From Forficula auricularia (Eukaryota > Arthropoda > Insecta > Dermaptera > Forficulidae), in assembly GCA_024734495.1 (NCBI GenBank), contig JALMQS010000225.1:12119573-12183572 (forward strand): a stretch of DNA of 64,000 nt, written 5' to 3'. Position numbers and translations under genes: made by a program. Within the stretch, counting starts at the first letter, position 1; every line of letters begins with the position of its first letter. The notes below the pieces were generated by a model, which saw only the letters and a program-made list of their open reading frames with translations, had not been told where the DNA came from and ran no database searches. Shown here in pieces: positions 54,540-64,000 of the stretch.

Positions 54540-54860
54540 ATCATTAGTTCTGTCTCTCCACTTGGAGGAGTATTGTCTAGTGAAGCAGCAAAGGGAGTTG
54601 ATCAAAAGGCAGCGCCCAAACTTGCTCCACGCATTCTGACTCTCTGACTACAATCGATAAGAGAGCAGAACCATTGGGGGATGTGTGGGTGCTTTTGCTC
54701 TTACGTACAAAGATTCCTTCGTCAGCCAGCCAATATATAACTCCTCAACCTCTATCTCATCCCGCTCTCGGTCCAGTGAACATTCTACTAAAATCGAAAA
54801 AGAAACCAGCCCCGAAAAACCAATTCAAAACTAATTAGAGGCCAGTTGGCTGATTCGATC
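54540..54860 (+). promoter_or_regulatory. Candidate core promoter with CCAAT and TATA
   Basis: A repeat-free, less AT-rich stretch. CCAAT at 54730-54734 overlaps TATATAA at 54734-54740, and TCAT (54757-54760) lies about 25 bases downstream as a possible initiator. Following sequence has no ATG-started long frame. An alternative is a chance TATA in a conserved non-coding block. Confidence 0.28.
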
Positions 54861-55029
54861 AAAGAGAGTGTAGCTGGTAATCGAAAATCCAATTATAGAG
54901 TCTTATTTAATAATGATCACAAAATAACATAACTACACCTTTTTCCATGTTTATATTTCAAAAAACCCGAATTGTGTTTCAGAATATGTCAATTGTTTAG
55001 TAAGTTGTTTATATGTAGCATATATTTAA

Positions 55030-55298
55030 TTTTATTTATTCCCTTAGAAAGATGGACTGGTAAGCGAAATAAGTAGGTTATAATGAAAGGCAGTCCATAC
55101 ATTTATTTACTTTTATTCAATTTCCGACGTTTCGGAGACTTTTTCTCTCCTTCTTCAGGTTACTGAATAGTTATTGATGGGTGAGTATAACTCGGTTCCC
55201 ATCAATAACTATTCAATACCCTGAAGAAGGAGAGAAAAAAGTCTCCGAAACGTTGGAAATTGAATAAAAGTAAATAAATTTATGGACTGCCGTTCATT
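55030..55298. mobile_element. Palindromic element G2 with hammerhead-like motif
   Basis: A shorter copy of G1: left tail cttagaaagatggactgg, then arms gaaaggcagtccat and tatggactgccgttc. Motif on minus at 55126-55158 and forward at 55221-55254: CTGAAGA, A, GGAGA...gTCTCC, GAAACGTT. The centre is gtataactcggttccc. TSD unresolved. Confidence 0.82.
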
Positions 55299-57720
55299 TT
55301 AACCTGCTTATGTACCATATATGTTTATTTTCTGAAATACAAGTGGGGTTTTCAGAAATTAAAATTGGAAAAGATGTACCTTTTATTTGTAATAAAATTG
55401 GAGGGAAAAATGAAAACTTTATCCATGATTAGGTAACGCTTTAAGCAAATTTTAGTCATTTGACAATTTTTTTTGTCAGAAAAGTTGAAATTTGGTTCAG
55501 AAGTGTAGTTAACAGGTCGAATAACGCTTTCAGCAAATTTCAGTGATTTGGTAATTTTTTGTCATCAAACTGTTTGATATAAAAAAGTTTATAAACTTGG
55601 TTCAGAAGTGGAGTTAACAAGTCCAATAGGGCGCTAAAAACAATTAGGGGAAAGAGAGATGCAGCCTTTTTACCGGAGAGTAGAGAATATAAAGTGATCA
55701 AGGATTATGTAGATCTCTGTGCACCCGGGTTTTTATGGATCGAAGATTTTTGGGAAAGATGAAGGAAGAGAGAGTGTTTCAGTTTCTTGAAGTTTCTCAT
55801 ATTAACCGTATTTGCGAATAAAATAGTTCGGCACTTTTTTTAATCTTTGTTTTTATTAAGTTTACTATCACAGCTCAAGAATGACATCGTATTAGTAAAA
55901 TATTAAACAAATTGGAAATTGTGTTGTTTATAATTAAATTATCATTATGCATATTCATAGAAGGATGGTGGAATATATTATCTGCAGATAAGCGCCTTAG
56001 TGATAGGCGACTGAACAAACGCACATATCGTTCATTTGCTAAAATAACGTCATAACTAAAAAAAATAGTGATTTTTAAGTTAAAGGTAATTAATACTATG
56101 GTTAGGTTACGTCACGCAAAAAGGATCTTAAAAATTGTGATGTCACAAAAGTCAAATTTAAAAATTTTCAAAGGTATTTTTTAGATTTCAGGTTATTATT
56201 ATTCAAAACTGAAAATGTTGGTAAAAAAAATTTAGACAAAAAATTGTAAGCAAGCAATTTTTAGCAAAAATACTAGTGTGAAGTTACAATAAAGGGGGGC
56301 TCAATGAAAATGTGAAAGGGGAGAGGGGGGTCTAAAAATCTTGAAATTTGTGTGAAGTAATTTATGGGCGGCCCATTATAGGTGAAACATTTTAAAAATG
56401 AAAGGAAATGGTAATTTTATTGCTTTAAATGGTAAAAACATTTTGAAAACTCGGTATTTTGGCAATGTGTGTATGGTTTGAGCAGAGTTTAAAATTTACC
56501 CAAAGGTGTAGCTTATTAAAAGATTGATACAGTCATATGAGTCGAATTTCAGCTTAATTGATTCAACTGTTTAAGAGTTACGAAGAGTTCTGAAGCAAGA
56601 AAGGCATCTATTGAAAATGGTCTTTTGGAAATTGTTTTAAGTAAGGATATTGTTTTAGAAAATAAGCAATCACAATTAATTCATCCAGGTAGAAAAGAGT
56701 AGTTTTTCTAATCATATAATAAGACTAAGTCATTATTTAGTTGAAAATATAGGTGAGAATATGTGGAAATATTTGCAAAGGATAATATTATCTCATGAAT
56801 AAGGACAGATGTATAATTGCAAGGATATATATATCAAGGAAAGATTAAAGAGACAGGGGTGAATTAAATGTATCAAGTGTCAAATAGCCCAAGAGAGAGA
56901 GAGAGAGAGAGAGAGAAATAATTTCCTTAGTCGAGCGAATGATGGGCCTTAATGAATTCCAGCCCACATGGAGATATAGGCAAATGACTCCCACTGACTT
57001 CAATTAATCGTTTAATTGGGATTGGTAATTGAAGACTCATTTCACACACTTTTGGCATCATCTTGAGAGAAAACTTTATTGATCGCAGTGGCGGATTGTG
57101 GAAAGGATGAGGGTGTGAGTTTTCAACCAAAAAAAACACACCTTAGATCCTTTTTAAGTGAGGTGAAGTGCAGTCTCCTTTACCTTATCTGAGAAGCCGC
57201 CACTGATTGATTGCCGTTAATAATTTTATAAGAGATAAAGATGATGAGTGGTGTGAGTAAAAGAGGGTAAAAGAATTTGGAATATCGCTGGAAAGAAAGA
57301 AGGAAGGAAGGAAGGAGGAAGGTGAATTTAATTAAACCAGACCACCTTGATGTTATTCATTCTAATAATTATAGACGATTAAAAGGTGAACAGAGGAGGG
57401 TCATGGATCGATGGAGGCTTTTTAATTAAAATATTCCCTTGACTAAAATAATTAATGGGATTTTAAACGAATATATTGTGATCCAATTTCCAACATCAAT
57501 CGAATTTAAAATCTTTTCTTTTTAACCACAATATTGTCGGCGATCAAGTATAAGTCACTAAGTCCAAAAATTCCGATTTCGAGTTATATATCACAGTGTC
57601 ATCTCCAATCAAATTAATGCTCACAGTCTAGAAAATACTCACTAGCTCCAATGAATTTCGTTTGCAAAGCAACAGAGAATTTACCTACTAAGTCCTGTAG
57701 TCAGTTATGTGGACAGGTAG
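55299..57720. repeat. Q fragments, LINE-like scrap, simple repeats; no gene
   Basis: 55395-55625 and 56440-56600 are Q-type. 55640-55850 on the minus strand retains RTILFANT and a degraded LKHSLFLHLS-like segment that parallels the LINE end at 42536-42884. An (AG)n tract is at 56895-56917 and a GAAG tract at 57293-57318. The minus frame 56927-57139 has no domain. Confidence 0.45.
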
Positions 57721-57730
57721 AAATTACTAA

Positions 57731-57935
57731 GGACGAGTTGTATATCGGTTTGTAAAGTCTTTGTTAAGTTAACAGGTGGTCAAATCTTAGTATTCACCAA
57801 GTGCCGGGCCGGGTAGCCAATCAGATGACACGCACTTTCATCTGATTGGCCATCCGACCGAGCACATGGTGAATACTAAGATTTGACCGTCTGTTAACTT
57901 AACAAAGACTTTACAAACCGATATACAACTGGCCC
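57731..57935. mobile_element. TAA-flanked MITE, family O copy 3
   Basis: 205 bases, near-complete palindrome from ggacgagttgtatatcgg to ccgatatacaactggccc, with TAA at 57728-57730 and 57936-57938. Shares gccaatcagatga with the other O copies. Confidence 0.87.
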
Positions 57936-58251
57936 TAAGTGGTTTTAGTGATTTTCAGCAGATTTCATGAGTTAAATATAATTTTTACTATCTTTCATAA
58001 CGAGTCAAAAGTTTATAAATTGACTGTACCCATTTCAAAATTATAGTTTTAGATTTAGTGACTTTTGTTTAAACGCTAACAATATATTAATTTTTAAGAT
58101 ATTTTATTCAACGAAGAAGAATCAGTGAGATATAATAATTATTTTCCTCACAAGACAACAGCTAATCTATTATATGCCAAACTCTACGATCATATCAAAT
58201 AACATCACAAGAGGGCGTCATCTATTAGAACCGAGATGAAATGGTTTATTT

Positions 58252-58358
58252 TTAATTATATGTCAGAAGGATAGATTTTACGCCCTAGAGAATCGAACCC
58301 GAGTGCCAAAAATAGCAATCCTGACCAATTGAAGGTGAACCCATCTGACATAATTATG
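58252..58358 (-). mobile_element. Short MITE carrying a tRNA-like sequence
   Basis: Ends ttaattatatgtcagaagg and ccatctgacataattatg are inverted. Between them the minus strand reads a tRNA-like segment with a near-perfect B box (GGTTCGATTCT) and an A-box-like ttcaattggtcagg. Stems do not fully pair, so it is not a functional tRNA. Confidence 0.55.
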
Positions 58359-58619
58359 TAAATGCGCTAAATATTTAGCTCAACGATTTAAATCTTCATT
58401 TGTTAAATTTCTCGGTCTAGTGATTTTAAATTTTAACATATATGCCATGCCATATAGTTTAAATAAAGGTGGTTGAGTGTTTCGAATGTTAAATTTCTTC
58501 AAATATTAATTAATAAGCAAAGGATTTGATTACTTTTATAAACCATAAGAATAATTTGAAACATGTTTATTTATCAGATTAATAATACTTTACTTTTGTA
58601 AATACTGGTATTTTTATTA

Positions 58620-58931
58620 CAGTAGAGCCCGAAAACTCGGCACTCGATAAGCCGGCAGTCCGGATAACTAGGCCACACCCTGACAGGGGGGAAAAACCCC
58701 CATTTTCATTGTAGTAAAGACATTAAGCCTTCATAAAGTATGTACTTTTCCTTTGTTTAAGGGTATTTGGGCAGTTTATTTTCTGCTGTATTATCAAGCA
58801 AACAATACATACAAGTACAGTACTGTATTATCTGAGGAAACACTTGTACATTTTTTAACCGCTTTCCCGATATTTTCCAAAACTCCGCCACCCTTCGGTC
58901 CACATTAGGTCGAGTTTTCGGGACACTACTG
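58620..58931. mobile_element. Tigger/pogo-like MITE
   Basis: Ends cagtagagcccgaaaactcg and cgagttttcgggacactactg with TA on both sides. The 312-base length lacks any transposase frame. Ends of this CAGTAGAG type are standard for pogo/Tigger relatives. Confidence 0.85.
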
Positions 58932-59636
58932 TATTATTAAAATTGGACTTTTTGTTCTAAAAAACAACTCTAACTTTTTTTTTAATCAAATAAAAATGGA
59001 CTTTTTTTAAATTTTTTTTTAATTTCAATGTGAATGAAAGGATTGTTTAAACATTTTTCTCTCTTAAAATATTTTTCCAAAAAATGAAAATGTAATGAAA
59101 CAATATACATATACATATACATATATATATATATATATATTAATCCGATATGTTCATTTTAATGAAGAGATGCCATTTCAAAGGGTAAAAGGTCATATTC
59201 TAAAACAACATTGAGCTCTCTCTCCGTCCGTTTATCATTTCAATTTCAGAATTATGTTGTTTTTTTTTATTCGGGATCCTATTTGCTTATCAAGGGATGA
59301 ATACAAATGAAGGGTGGATGAGGGTGGTAGTGTTAATGAGTGGACGTACAATGCAAAGAAAATTCAATCTCTTTTTTTTTTTACGGTGAATCGACTAAAA
59401 GTCGAAACAACAAGCCAACTGTGTCTGTCGCGTCACGTCTCTGCACGTTGAACAAAAGTATAACGAATTCATTGTAAAGGACACGTACGGCTTCACCTGA
59501 GCCTGACAATAAATTAATGATTTACCAAAATATAACAAAACGTAGAAAGAGAAGTTGAGAGCATACCTGGAATATTTCAAATATTTCGAGAATCCCTCTG
59601 GGAATGACAAAATTTGAAATTCCTGACAGAATATAT
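58932..59636. other. No supported gene
   Basis: Between the Tigger-like MITE and element F. The minus frame 59395-59610 shows no domain. Confidence 0.35.
59112..59142. repeat. (TA)n microsatellite
   Basis: An alternating acatatat and tatata tract. Other simple tracts are at 14583-14607, 18031-18051, 23573-23587 and 56895-56917. Confidence 0.85.
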
Positions 59637-59640
59637 TTAA

Positions 59641-60488
59641 GGTAGTTGTTTCATCATATGGGTTTTCTTAGGATTTTTTTGAAATTTAGATAGATTATTA
59701 TTTAAATAATTCTGCATCGATTGGTGGCAAAACGAAATTTATCAAATGAATATATTAAATTCCAAAGATAGAGTTTTTCAGACCCTTATACATTGCACTA
59801 TACGGGATATCGGAAAGTTTACATACATATTTAATTATAATTAAGGAACTCTTCTTAACATTGTTATAAAAAACCGAGGGGTGAACCGCGACCTAATATC
59901 GTGTACACCTACTTCAACTTCCACTTTCATTTCCAAGTAGAAGACAATAGAATACAATAATGAATTCCAAAGTAATTTCAAATAATTCCAAAGACAGTGT
60001 ACACCTAATTCCAATCGCGGTTCAACCCTCGTAAAAAACTAAACCAACATTAAACAATAACTAATACATTTTTTAAGAAATTTAAATTCATAGTTACAAC
60101 ACAATTACTGAGATAATAATGAATAATTAATGAAAAATGTATAATGAAAAATTTACACTAAAAACAAGCTGGCAACAACGTATATATTTAACCTAAAAAG
60201 TGGATTAACTTTAGTACTTTTTTGAAGTTTTTTGCATCAGCCATTGTCGCAACAGCTTTTAATCGTTTATTAAGAACATTTTGTTTATAATGTATTTTAT
60301 CTGTCATTTCTATGATAAAAATATTCAAGCTCGGACAATGTTGCCAGATTTGTCAAACGAGCAAGGGATTGGCTAGTAGTGGTACATAAACAGGAACAAG
60401 TTTTGGGCTTATGAATTATGAATCCTTATTTTCTGTGCTATATACTCTAGCATTAACTTTTGGCTAGTATTGTCGCGAAACAACTACC
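59641..60488. mobile_element. TTAA-flanked element F, copy 2
   Basis: TTAA (59637-59640) then ggtagttgtttcatc; ends gaaacaactacc, then CTAA (60489-60492, a decayed TTAA). Colinear with 41900-42941. It is interrupted by MITE E5 at 59875-60031. Confidence 0.87.
59875..60031. mobile_element. hAT MITE, family E copy 5
   Basis: Ends cgaggggtgaaccgcg and cgcggttcaaccctcg with a perfect 8-base TSD taaaaaac (59867-59874 and 60032-60039). The paralogous F element at 42140-42160 shows the empty site with a single taaaaaac. Confidence 0.95.
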
Positions 60489-60492
60489 CTAA

Positions 60493-60951
60493 ACTATAAA
60501 TAAAAATAATACGTTTGTCAGTTTGAAAATAATTTTGATAGTATTTGATAAATTAAAATAAATAGATTTTTATTTTTATATAATTAGGACAGTCAAACAA
60601 ATTATCCACAGTTGAAGTGAGTTTACATTTAATGTCAGTTCATTAAGAGTGAAAATGGCTTTGAAAAATTATAGAAATTGAATGAAGCTTAACTTCAATC
60701 GAAGAGATTTATTATTGAGAATAAATGCTTGTCAAATTGATTATAGATAGAGGTAATCTGTTTTCTATACAGCGGCTTGTCATGTTAAAATCACCTAATC
60801 TGATAGATGGCAAAAGAATGTGGAACGGTGGGCAGATGTTATTGGAGTAATGTTGGCTTATTACAGCCGACAAAAAAATTGCAAATCATAAGTCTTTGAA
60901 GTAAAGAATTTTGCTTGGTACAACCAGCTAGCGAAGTGAAGACTTACTAGA
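60493..60951. other. No supported gene
   Basis: AT-rich DNA without matched repeats or coding signal. Confidence 0.35.
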
Positions 60952-61566
60952 GGCAAAAATTAAACAGAAATTTATAACCGTAAACCTAACAATGGATTCG
61001 AGTAGAGTTTTATACGATGATTATCATGCAATTTCCCGATTTTTTATAACAGGTAAGAGTTTTGAGAGATTATCGGTCAAAATGACGAAAAAGGCCATTT
61101 TCAACTATTTTCGAGTTCCTTTAGATATTAAACAGCAATTTAATTTGGAATCAAAATATTTTGTTGACGTAATAGAAAACAGCTTCCTCTTTGATTTTCA
61201 AATTACCACTTGTTTTTAGGTCAATTAGAACTCGAGTTATAAACTACGTGATTATAAAGGATAAACAACATATGGTCTTAGTTTTTTAGTTATAACTCGG
61301 GTTCTAATTGACCCAAAAACAAGTGGTATTTTGAAAATCAAAGAGGAAGCTGTTTTCTATTACGTCAACAAAATATTTAGATTCCAAATCTTGCTGTTTA
61401 ATATTTAATGGGACTCGAAAATAGGTCAAAATGGAATTTTTCGTCATTTTGGCCGATAATATCTCCAAACTCTGCCCTGTTGTAAAAAATCGGGAAATGA
61501 CATGATAATCAGCGTATAAAACTCTACTGGAATCCATTGTTAGGTTTACGGTTAAAAATTTTTGCC
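60952..61566. mobile_element. Foldback A, copy 3
   Basis: The ends here are ggcaaaaatt and aatttttgcc, altered from the other two copies. Arms of about 260 bases contain atcatgcaatttccc and tttgttgacgtaatag in both orientations. The open frames 60992-61219 and 61304-61537 are the two arms read in opposite directions and encode near-identical chance peptides. Confidence 0.85.
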
Positions 61567-62467
61567 GACCAGGTTTATTTTTTATTTTTATTTTTTGGCT
61601 ACTCTAATTCTAGAAGAGAAGCTCGTATAAAGTGCTAAAAAGTATGCAATTTCAAAACAAAATGATTAGATTTTGCTGAGAAAAAAAATTAAATCCTTAT
61701 AAGGTGAGCTCGTGAATGATTGTAAATAATAAGTTGAAATTTGGCAAAAAAAAGTTTTATTAATAATAAGCTGCAACCTTAGGGGAAGCCTAAGCCATTT
61801 ACAGAAAAGAAAATTGCCTAATCACCAAAATTTGCAGTCTTTAATAAATATTCATTTTTTCACTCCAATTCTAAAGATGAAATAGAGGCGTAGGTATTTG
61901 AAGAGGGATTGAAGTTTGTAGAATTCGGACAAAAACCAAAGTCCCACCTTTTGAAGTCATAGGAATAAATACAATGAAGTGATTTTTGATGAAAATTTGT
62001 CGCATATATTGTTAGCATGACTTGAGAAAGAAAGCAGGTTATCCACCAGCTTTGTCTTTAAATCGATACTGCGCCTGCCCTTATGTCAAGTGGGCAACCC
62101 GGTTAACATTTTAAAACCAGTTTTAATTATAAGTTAATAACATTTGCAAAACGGTCTTTATTAAAAATTATTGTGGTATTAGATAGATAGATTCTCTATG
62201 TGTTATGAACAATTTGTTATACAAATGGACAATCAGAGAAAACAACCAGCTAACTCACAGATCCAACCCAAAATATTCAAAAGCAACCATAAACAAATAC
62301 AATGCGAAATTTATAAAAAAATCAAAAATAAATAAACACAATTCAAAATGCACAGAAAATCAAAAAATAAATCAATATAATAGGTTTTCGAGAAACTAAC
62401 ATGGAATCCTGAAATGAACAAGACCTATAGTGACTTGATTACTCCTAAACGGGGTGGTTTGGCCGGG
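61567..62467. other. No supported gene
   Basis: AT-rich DNA. The lysine- and asparagine-rich frame at 62205-62399 follows A-rich composition only. Confidence 0.35.
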
Positions 62468-62481
62468 AGTGATAATAATGT

Positions 62482-62795
62482 AATTGGATGTTGATGAAGG
62501 CAGTCCATGGTGGTTGTAAAAAATAAGACTATAATGGTTTTATTGTTTTACATTTATTTGTTAAAACCGACGTTTCGGAGATTTATTCTCTCCTTCTTCA
62601 GGGTAACAAAAAGTCAATGAAAGTAGCTGTTACCCTGAAGAAGGAGAGAATAAATCTCCGAAACGTCGGTTTTAACAGATAAATGTAAAACAATAAAACC
62701 ATTATAGTCTTATTTTTACAACCACCGTGGACTGCCTTCATCAACATCCAATTACATATTTATACCAGTCCGTCTCCTAAAGAAAAACGCTATCA
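62482..62795. mobile_element. Palindromic element H with hammerhead-like motif
   Basis: Arms of about 115 bases (taattggatgttgatgaagg ... aaaccgacgtttcggag) are almost perfect inverses. Motif on minus at 62569-62601 and forward at 62635-62667: CTGAAGA, A, GGAGA...TCTCC, GAAACGTC. A right-hand tail of about 40 bases (ataccagtccgtctcctaa) has no inverse. It resembles the inverse of the G tail. The TSD agtgataataatgt is perfect over 14 bases (62468-62481 and 62796-62809). Confidence 0.92.
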
Positions 62796-62906
62796 AGTGA
62801 TAATAATGTCATTTATGGACACCTGATCAGGTGCATAAAGCAAGTGTCTAGTGAGCTCAATCTGACAAAGAAAATATACAGCAGAAAGATGTTAAGTGGT
62901 AAAAAC

Positions 62907-63065
62907 CGAGGTGTGAACCGCGACCTAATAAGGTGTACACCTACTTCCACTTTCATTTCCAAGTAGAAGACAATAGATGAAGGGGAATTATCTAATGAAT
63001 TCCAAAATAATTCCACATACTTCCAAAGACATGTAGACCTAATTCCAATCGGGGTTCACTTTTTG
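62907..63065. mobile_element. hAT MITE, family E copy 6
   Basis: Ends cgaggtgtgaaccgcg and cggggttcactttttg, TSD gtaaaaac perfect over 8 bases (62899-62906 and 63066-63073). Confidence 0.9.
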
Positions 63066-63073
63066 GTAAAAAC

Positions 63074-64000
63074 TAAACCTGGTTCAATGAAAATTGCAGA
63101 AATGCAAAGAAAGAGATGAAAATGTCATTTAGGAAATGCAAAGAAAATTCATTTTTAGAGCCGTTTCGATCCCAGTATGTAAATTCTAAAAAAATATTGA
63201 AGTATGTATTAAAAAAAAAATTACTTGGAACTTAAGAGTTTTCTTTTATTTTAGTCTTATAAAATAATATTTTGTCATAAGGAGTAATTGACGAATGAAA
63301 TTTTTTTAAAAGGTTTCACAAATTTTATAAACAACCCTGCTTTATTTTTGTTCTATGGTGTTTTGTTTTATTAGCTTTAATATGTGTGGCTAATATCATT
63401 TTATATATAATAAAAACAAAGTAAAGTAGCTTTTGATAAATTGTTTTTTAGCATTTTATTACAAAAAGGGAGGGCGAAAAAGAGTATGAGGGAGTTGTTT
63501 AGGGATGATGGATGAATGCCAACCAACTATGCACAATATAGGGGATGAACTGAGCGAGAGAGGGAAGGGTTTATTAAGGTTTTCCAAATGAGTTGGCCGT
63601 TTGTTTCCACCCACACATTCACCTAGCCGACACACACACACAGAATCCTTCTTTTAAAGTTCTCAATAACAAAAAAAACTTTGTTCGACAAGTGTCAAAC
63701 AAAATGAATACTGACATACATGTATAATTGATTACGATTTTTTTTTAACCAAACAAAAAAAAAATTGAAATTCGATTTGAGAACTATATATCACTCTCTG
63801 TACAATACTTAGGTTATTAGTACCAGAAAATACAATATACAATGCTCAAATACGTTTTGAAATAATCGAATTTAATATTAAAATTGAAACCTTTTCAAGA
63901 CTCGGTACGCTTTTTGTACTTTCGGTCAATTAATAATTTTTGGCGCCATTTCCTTAATTTATCCCGCTTTTTCAATGACAATTCTACCATTTAATAAAAT
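63074..64000. other. No supported gene
   Basis: AT-rich DNA. 63460-63660 is less AT-rich and unique-looking, with a (CA)n tract at 63630-63641. The minus frame 63459-63641 has no domain. 63899-63925 holds the gactcggtacgc block of repeat Q. Confidence 0.35.

Noticed and set aside
60992..61537. Two opposed open frames with similar peptides (YDDYHAISRFF and YADYHVISRFF), also at 3465-3761
   Set aside because: They are the two arms of foldback A read on opposite strands. The likeness follows from the inverted repeat, not from duplicated genes.

Overview
The window looks like eukaryotic, probably arthropod (insect) nuclear DNA. It is very AT-rich, has no operons, no ribosome-binding sites and no long intact open reading frames, and is packed with interspersed elements of the kinds common in insect genomes. 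These are non-LTR retrotransposon 3' ends, one tRNA-derived SINE family, many short DNA transposons with recognisable target-site duplications (TSDs), and foldback elements. The species cannot be named from this sequence. Nearly all open frames over 60 codons are chance frames in AT-rich DNA or frames across inverted repeats.

Genes. The only segment I would defend as possible host coding sequence is a GC-rich 300-base block on the minus strand (11154-11453). It is bounded by an acceptor and a donor splice site and reads 100 codons in phase. The window may therefore be intron or intergenic DNA of a minus-strand gene. A few repeat-free segments (17640-18060, 36030-36330, 45880-46200, 48060-48500, 54540-54860) have promoter-like or conserved-looking composition.

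Mobile elements, left to right. 1-4000 holds a hairpin, a 470-base foldback, a LINE tail and a four-deep nest (foldback N > foldback A > hAT-like > hAT). 4700-7450 holds foldbacks, two hAT MITEs and a SINE. 8600-10900 holds foldback A, the longest LINE remnant (reverse transcriptase), a reverse SINE and a tRNA-bearing foldback. 12600-14100 holds a LINE end split by TTA-flanked MITEs. 16800-23000 holds dispersed repeats, hAT MITEs and a hAT element with a transposase remnant. 24200-26700 holds two inverted TTAA-flanked elements. 27600-28950 holds a Penelope-like element remnant. 29800-37300 holds small palindromic elements, mariner/Tigger-like MITEs and a split hAT. 41900-42940 and 59640-60490 hold paralogous TTAA-flanked elements that received different insertions. 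53230-54500 holds a hAT element rich in ATGCA. 58600-63070 holds a Tigger-like MITE, foldbacks and the last hAT MITE.

The most interesting signal is a short hairpin motif at about twenty sites: CTGAnGA, one extra base, a perfect or near-perfect stem-loop, then GAAAC and often GTC. It looks like the hammerhead ribozyme core with one extra base before helix II. It sits inside otherwise unrelated small palindromic elements that share a plan: two inverted arms, a one-sided tail of about 40-70 bases, and 9-14 base TSDs. One such insertion contains what reads as the C-terminus of a Penelope-like GIY-YIG endonuclease. My inference is that these are non-autonomous relatives of Penelope-like retroelements, whose terminal repeats are known to carry hammerhead motifs.

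All coordinates and alignments were read by eye. Family names (A, B, C and so on) are mine. No database search was possible.
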